Shown here: one piece after another, positions 6,688 through 10,252 of the stretch
Numbering within the stretch: the first letter of the stretch is position 1
How the letters are laid out: each line of letters starts with the position of its first letter
DNA from: CANJSG01 sp038203875
GTDB taxonomy: Bacteria > Verrucomicrobiota > Verrucomicrobiia > Limisphaerales > CANJSG01
Assembly: GCA_038203875.1 (NCBI GenBank)
Contig: JBBRDN010000171.1
Coordinates: 1-10,252, forward strand
Reading direction: 5' to 3'
Length of the DNA: 10,252 bases
The notes under the pieces: model-generated
What the model saw: only the letters and a program-made list of their open reading frames with translations
What the model was told of the DNA's origin: nothing
Database searches by the model: none
Made by a program: the position numbers and the translations under genes

Positions 6688-7875
6688 ATGAACCTCGGCT
6701 GGATTATTGCCGGTTTCTCCGCCGCCCTGGCCGTTTGGCTGTGGCGGGATCGTCGCCGTCTCCGGAGATTCATCTCGGAGGAACACTCCAAGCTCCAGTC
6801 CGACGTCTCCAAGGCCCGGAAGGAGACCGAGGACGACCGATCCGAGCTTGTCCGCCGACAGGACGCCGTCTTCAACAGCATGATCGAGGCGGTCATCGTC
6901 GTGGATCTCGACGGCCGCATCGTTTCCCTGAACCGGGCCGCGCGTTCGATGCTCAACGCCCAGGGCGACGTGCTCGGCCAAAGCGTCATCGAGGCTTTCC
7001 GCAGGCATGAGATATCCGACGTCGTCCAACAGGTCGCCAGACAAAAGCAGGTGCTCGACGTTGAAGTGTGCCTCGCAGGGATCGAACCGCGTTATCTCCG
7101 GGTCAACGCCGTGGCTCTCAGCGGTGACGACGGGATCTACGACGGCGCGGTTCTCGTCTTCCACGAAGTCACGCGGCTCAAGCAGTTGGAGAGCACCCGC
7201 CAGGAATTCGTCGCCAACGTCAGCCATGAACTCCGCACGCCGTTGTCGCTGATCAAGGGCTACGTGGAGACGCTGCTCGACGGCGCGAAGGACAATCCCG
7301 AGGTCCAGACCAAGTTCCTCCACGTCATAGAAAAACACGCCGACCGCCTCGCCTACCTCATCGAGGATCTGCTCCTCCTGTCGAAACTGGATTCCGGCCA
7401 GGTCGTCCTGAACCTACAGACCACCGAGCTGCGTTCCGAGATCCAGCACGTGCTCGACGATCTCCAGTCGAAGGCCGCCGAACGCCGCGTGACTCTCGTG
7501 AACGAGTTTCCCGCCGACATCGAAGCGCCGGCCGATGCGGACCGCCTCCAGCAGGTGCTCTTCAACCTCATCGACAACGCCATCAAGTATGGCCGCACGG
7601 AAGGCTCCGTCGTCGTCGGTGGTTCGAGGCGGGCGGACGGCAAGGTCGAAGCCTGGGTGCGCGACGACGGTCCGGGCATCCCGCCCGACGCGCAGGAACG
7701 CGTCTTCGAACGGTTCTACCGGGTGGACAAGGCCCGCTCACGTGAGCAGGGCGGCACCGGTCTCGGCCTCAGCATCGTGAAGCACATCATCCAGGCCCAC
7801 GGCGGCGAGGTGCGCGTCGACAGCGAGCTCGGGAAGGGCACCACGTTCTACTTCACCCTTCCCGCCGCCGCTTGA
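6688..7875 (+). CDS. phoR: Phosphate regulon sensor histidine kinase PhoR
   Basis: PhoR autophosphorylates and passes phosphate to PhoB. The 395-residue protein has one hydrophobic segment at residues 4-19 followed by basic RDRRRLRRF, so it is membrane-anchored with almost no periplasmic part. A likely coiled linker (25-58) leads into a PAS domain (about 57-165; DAVFNSMIEAVIVVDLDGRI). The dimerisation/phospho-acceptor domain has H180 in FVANVSHELRTPLSLIKGY. The ATP-binding domain has the N-box LFNLIDNAIKYG (291-302), G1 box DDGPGIP (326-332), F-box around ERFYRVD and G2 box GGTGLGLS (355-362). Lack of an external sensor fits a kinase that reads phosphate through the Pst transporter and PhoU rather than by binding a ligand itself. 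The start ATG lacks a clear ribosome site; the gene is the last of the block. Confidence 0.93.
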   Translation: MNLGWIIAGFSAALAVWLWRDRRRLRRFISEEHSKLQSDVSKARKETEDDRSELVRRQDAVFNSMIEAVIVVDLDGRIVSLNRAARSMLNAQGDVLGQSVIEAFRRHEISDVVQQVARQKQVLDVEVCLAGIEPRYLRVNAVALSGDDGIYDGAVLVFHEVTRLKQLESTRQEFVANVSHELRTPLSLIKGYVETLLDGAKDNPEVQTKFLHVIEKHADRLAYLIEDLLLLSKLDSGQVVLNLQTTELRSEIQHVLDDLQSKAAERRVTLVNEFPADIEAPADADRLQQVLFNLIDNAIKYGRTEGSVVVGGSRRADGKVEAWVRDDGPGIPPDAQERVFERFYRVDKARSREQGGTGLGLSIVKHIIQAHGGEVRVDSELGKGTTFYFTLPAAA

Positions 7876-7877
7876 GT

Positions 7878-7925
7878 TGATCCGCGAAGAGCGCGAAGTC
7901 GAACAACCGCAGAAGACGCGGATCA
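7878..7925 (+). repeat. Inverted repeat just after phoR, possible operon end
   Basis: TGATCCGCG at 7878-7886 is repeated in perfect reverse complement as CGCGGATCA at 7917-7925, with 30 bases between. CGCGAAG also occurs twice as a direct repeat (7883-7889 and 7892-7898). The element begins 2 bases after the phoR stop. The loop is long and no T-run follows, so an intrinsic terminator is not well supported; a stabilising 3' stem or a dispersed repeat is equally possible. Confidence 0.45.
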
Positions 7926-7942
7926 GGCAGAAGGAAAGCTAA

Positions 7943-7999
7943 GTTCTCAGGATGGTAGGGCGAAGGCTCCGCCGAGCCGCCGCTGGGGTTACTGAGAAC
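7943..7999. repeat. Palindromic intergenic element with nested stem
   Basis: GTTCTCAG at 7943-7950 pairs with CTGAGAAC at 7992-7999. Within the 41-base interior is a second stem, GGCTC at 7965-7969 with GAGCC at 7974-7978, closed by a 4-base loop. The nested arrangement in a convergent gap, with no coding sense, resembles a REP-like dispersed element. Copies elsewhere in the genome cannot be seen from this window. Confidence 0.5.
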
Positions 8000-8113
8000 C
8001 GATACGCAACGGCGGCAACGCCTGACGGTTGATGGGCGGCTCAAGCGTCCCACGAGAAAACGTCTTGTCGTGAGATCGCCACGAGGCGGCTCGGCGGGAA
8101 CCATCGCCCTGCC
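7954..8113. repeat. Imperfect long inverted repeat in the convergent gap
   Basis: The arm at 7954-7986 and the arm at 8079-8113 are imperfect reverse complements over about 33 bases, with an exact 13-base core (CCGCCGAGCCGCC at 7969-7981 against GGCGGCTCGGCGG at 8085-8097). About 92 bases separate the arms and contain a smaller CACGA/TCGTG stem (8051-8055 with 8068-8072). One arm is part of the nested palindrome at 7943-7999, so two alternative foldings compete. It looks like two oppositely oriented copies of one repeat unit. No protein-coding sense was found in 7876-8146. Confidence 0.6.
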
Positions 8114-8145
8114 TTGCCCACTTTCCCACCTTCCCACCTGCTCCC
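8107..8145 (-). other. Five-run G-tract motif (possible G-quadruplex) after the symporter stop
   Basis: On the - strand there are five GGG runs (complements of 8107-8109, 8117-8119, 8125-8127, 8133-8135 and 8143-8145) separated by 7, 5, 5 and 7 bases. This meets the usual rule of four or more G3 runs with loops of 1-7. Part of it is a tandem TTCCCACC on the + strand (8123-8130 and 8131-8138). It starts 1 base past the symporter stop codon, so the symporter mRNA would carry it in its 3' untranslated region. Folding is predicted only. Confidence 0.55.
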
Positions 8146-8146
8146 T

Positions 8147-10252
8147 TCAGTGCCCCGGCCCGGCCTGGTGTTCCTGGATGTATTCCTGTTTGAGGCCGAG
8201 CTTCTCGGGCGCGTGGAGCACCAGCATCTTCATGCGGATGTCCGCCGGGACTTCACGGCTGGTCAGCTTGGACACGACGACCATCAGCGTGATGGCCAGC
8301 GGCACCGTCCAGATGGCGGGCTGTTCGCAGAGGATTCGCAGGAGCGGGTGGCCGGCGAAGAACGCGATGAGCGGCTTGAACATCGAGAGCGACTGCGCCA
8401 GCGAATCCGTTCCCGCCGCCAGCGTGGACACGCTCGTCAGCGAGATGGCGATGACCGACAGGAATCCGCCCGTGAGCATGCCCGCAGCTGCGCCCTTCAA
8501 AGTCATGCCGCGCCACCAGACGCTCATGAAGAGCAGCGGGAAGTAGCTGGCCGCCGCGATGGCGAAGGCCTGTCCGACCATGAAGTTGATCTCCAGCTTC
8601 TCCACGAAGCTGCCCAGCAGCACGGCCACCGCGCCGATGAGCACGGCGCACCATTTGAACATCCTCATGCGCTCCTCGGGCGAGGACTTGGGACGGAGGA
8701 TGCGGCCGTAGACGTCGTGGGCCAGCGCGCCCGTCATGGAGACAAGCAGGCCGGAGAAGGTGCTCATGAACGCGGCGAACGCGCCCGCACAGGTGATGCC
8801 CGAGAGCACCGAGCCGAGGACGCCATACTTTTCGTTCAGCAACCGCGGCAGCTCGAGGACGATCTTGTCCGTGCCCTTGGAGCCGACGCCGTTGTAGAGC
8901 TCGGGAAAGAGGTTGCGGCCCATCACGCCGAAGACGGGCGGGAAAACGTAGAAAACGCCGATCAAGATCATGACCCACATGGTGGTCTTCTTCGCGGCGA
9001 CGCCGTCGGGGTTGGTATAGAAGCGGACGAGGATGTGCGGCAACCCGGCCGTGCCGCAGACGAGCGCGATGATGAGCGAATAGGTGTAGAGCAGGGCGAG
9101 TCGCTTTTCATTCACCGGCTTGAATTGAAACTTCGCGAGTTCGACGGTCGGCACGGCCCAGACTTCCCGGTCGCCCGCAGGAATGAGTGTCACGCCCCGC
9201 CCGGCGAGCGTCTTTTGGATCAGAGCCGCAGCGTCGGGCGCCAGCAACGCCTGAGGAGCTTGCTCAGGGCTTGCCGAGACGAAGGGCGGCAGATTGGTCG
9301 CCAAGAGGACATCTCGGCCCACCACATCTCCGTATCGGTCAGCGAGGAAGCGGGAATCGGCATTCGTTTGCACCCCAAACAACCGACACGGCACCAGCGG
9401 GACACTCCCAGGATTGTTGGCGTAGCGGTCCCAATCCGCTACGGCCACGGCTTTGATGACGTTGTTCGACATGTCGAGGCGCACACCGTTGGTGAGCAGC
9501 CGTGCCTCCCACTGTTTCAGCAACTCGTCTCGGGAATGAAACGAACCGCCGATGTCGATCCGTCCGCCCGGAAGATTGGTGGCGACCAGCACGGGGCGTT
9601 CGGCGAGCAAGCCGAACTCGTGCAGGGTCGCGAGCAGGGGGAATCCGTCGGGGAGGGTGCGGCCAGTGTTTGGCGGCATGTTGGTCCAGTCGGCGAATTG
9701 CGATATGCGCGCGGGCACGGCGCGCTGGGTTCGCAACCGGTTGACCATGCTTTCCGCCCGGTCTTCCAGGACCTCAAGAATGCCTGAGGCTGGACGCCCC
9801 TGAAAATCCCGCAGCGTCGCTCGGGTTTCGGAACTGAGATTCCAGCGCGGCACGGCGTTGGCTGCCTTTGCGGCCTTGGTGGTCAGCGGGCCGAAGGGGT
9901 TGAGCCAGACGGAATCCTTCGGGGCTTGGACCGGCATGGCCACGCGAGGAGTTCCTTCGATGACCGAGTAACCAGGGACAGTTTCGGGGTGAGGCAGCAC
10001 GGTCTTGTTGAAACTCAGTTGTCCGCCATACCCGCCATAGACCGCCATCAGCACAAACACCGGCACGGAGATGGCGAACATCTTGGCCCAATACTGGAAG
10101 GCCTGCACGAGCGTGATGCCCTTCATGCCGCCGAGCGCCACGTTGAGCGTGATGACCGCGCCCACCAGCACCACGCCCGCCCAATACGGCAGACCGGGAA
10201 AAATGTAGGCCAGCGTCGTCCCAGCGCCTTTCATTTGCGGCATCGTGTAGAA
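8147..10252 (-). CDS. ActP-like sodium:solute symporter (SSF), N-terminus outside window, with large loop insert
   Basis: The frame is open to the last base; 701 residues are seen. The first visible Met (10243) is internal: the sequence there aligns with the middle of ActP-type symporters, so roughly 150 N-terminal residues are missing. SSF features include GGMKGITLVQAFQYW, the very typical CGTAGLPHILVRFYTNP, STFSGLLVSMTGALAHDVYG and INFMVGQAFAIAAASYFPL. The protein would import a monocarboxylate or similar solute with sodium across the inner membrane; the substrate cannot be read. Counting from Met 10243, residues about 91-375 form an enlarged loop between helices at about 52-72 and 382-400. 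By comparison ActP has about 45 residues there. Lys/Arg after the next helix (AAKK) suggest the loop is periplasmic. The frame is intact through the insert. The gene is convergent to phoR and has no evident link to phosphate. Confidence 0.88.
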   Translation of the reverse strand, partial: FYTMPQMKGAGTTLAYIFPGLPYWAGVVLVGAVITLNVALGGMKGITLVQAFQYWAKMFAISVPVFVLMAVYGGYGGQLSFNKTVLPHPETVPGYSVIEGTPRVAMPVQAPKDSVWLNPFGPLTTKAAKAANAVPRWNLSSETRATLRDFQGRPASGILEVLEDRAESMVNRLRTQRAVPARISQFADWTNMPPNTGRTLPDGFPLLATLHEFGLLAERPVLVATNLPGGRIDIGGSFHSRDELLKQWEARLLTNGVRLDMSNNVIKAVAVADWDRYANNPGSVPLVPCRLFGVQTNADSRFLADRYGDVVGRDVLLATNLPPFVSASPEQAPQALLAPDAAALIQKTLAGRGVTLIPAGDREVWAVPTVELAKFQFKPVNEKRLALLYTYSLIIALVCGTAGLPHILVRFYTNPDGVAAKKTTMWVMILIGVFYVFPPVFGVMGRNLFPELYNGVGSKGTDKIVLELPRLLNEKYGVLGSVLSGITCAGAFAAFMSTFSGLLVSMTGALAHDVYGRILRPKSSPEERMRMFKWCAVLIGAVAVLLGSFVEKLEINFMVGQAFAIAAASYFPLLFMSVWWRGMTLKGAAAGMLTGGFLSVIAISLTSVSTLAAGTDSLAQSLSMFKPLIAFFAGHPLLRILCEQPAIWTVPLAITLMVVVSKLTSREVPADIRMKMLVLHAPEKLGLKQEYIQEHQAGPGH
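9119..9973 (-). other. Insert region within the symporter, with two copies of a secretin N-domain-like unit
   Basis: This part of the symporter encodes residues 91-375 counted from Met 10243. Two units inside it follow one pattern: residues 201-268 (9440-9643) with PVLVATNLPGGRI ... LLKQWEARLLTNGVRLDMSNNVIKAV, and residues 297-367 (9143-9355) with DVLLATNLPPFV ... LIQKTLAGRGVTLIPAGDREVWAV. Each has a strand, a leucine-rich helix, then a G-V-x-L turn and a closing strand ending in AV. This order resembles N0/N1-type periplasmic domains of secretins; that comparison is from memory and by eye. Sampled 60-base lines inside have 58-63% GC against 67-70% in the flanking transporter parts, which mildly supports separate origin. 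Confidence 0.5.

Noticed and set aside
5934..6989. 351-residue open frame on the - strand opposite phoB and the phoR start
   Set aside because: It crosses two well-supported genes and has low-complexity acidic and leucine-rich composition typical of shadows.
8114..9787. 557-residue open frame on the + strand opposite the symporter
   Set aside because: It is antisense to a well-supported transporter gene. The translation is rich in His, Asp, Glu, Arg and Gly without domains or hydrophobic cores, as expected from a GC-rich complementary frame.
9119..9973. Symporter insert as an insertion sequence or frameshifted pseudogene part
   Set aside because: There are no terminal inverted repeats, target duplications, transposase motifs or stops, and the frame runs straight through into normal transporter sequence on both sides.
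10241..10243. Met codon at 10243 (- strand) as the symporter start
   Set aside because: The frame stays open to the window edge, and the residues here align with the middle of ActP-type symporters, so the true start lies outside.

Overview
The window is GC-rich DNA from a Gram-negative bacterium, most likely a member of Verrucomicrobiota. The reasons are a C-terminal porin fragment that reads like the 'putative porin' family common in that phylum, the lack of Shine-Dalgarno sequences before most genes, and short palindromic intergenic repeats. The phylum is an inference; there is no rRNA gene in the window to prove it.

Positions 1-7875 hold one co-oriented phosphate block on the + strand, with short gaps or overlaps between genes: the 3' end of an outer-membrane porin gene, pstS, pstC, pstA, pstB, phoU, a stand-alone receiver-domain response regulator, phoB and phoR. 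Together they describe a full phosphate path. The porin may admit solute through the outer membrane, PstS binds phosphate in the periplasm, and PstC/PstA/PstB import it at the cost of ATP. PhoU links transporter state to the PhoR kinase, and PhoR phosphorylates PhoB (and possibly the extra receiver protein). Three details stand out. A strong stem-loop lies between pstS and pstC. PstC carries a helical, charged insert of about 147 residues between its first two membrane helices. The small receiver gene between phoU and phoB is a near-duplicate of the PhoB receiver domain.

Positions 7876-8146 are a non-coding gap between convergent genes. It is dense in inverted repeats and ends in a five-run G-rich tract on the - strand, directly after the stop codon of the next gene.

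Positions 8147-10252 (- strand) hold the C-terminal 701 residues of a sodium:solute symporter of the ActP-like type; its start lies beyond the window. Its loop between two membrane helices, predicted periplasmic, is enlarged by roughly 285 residues. The loop contains two diverged copies of one small domain that resembles the periplasmic N-domains of secretins. This architecture is the most unusual item in the window. I see no tRNA, rRNA, CRISPR array, transposase, phage gene or defence system.
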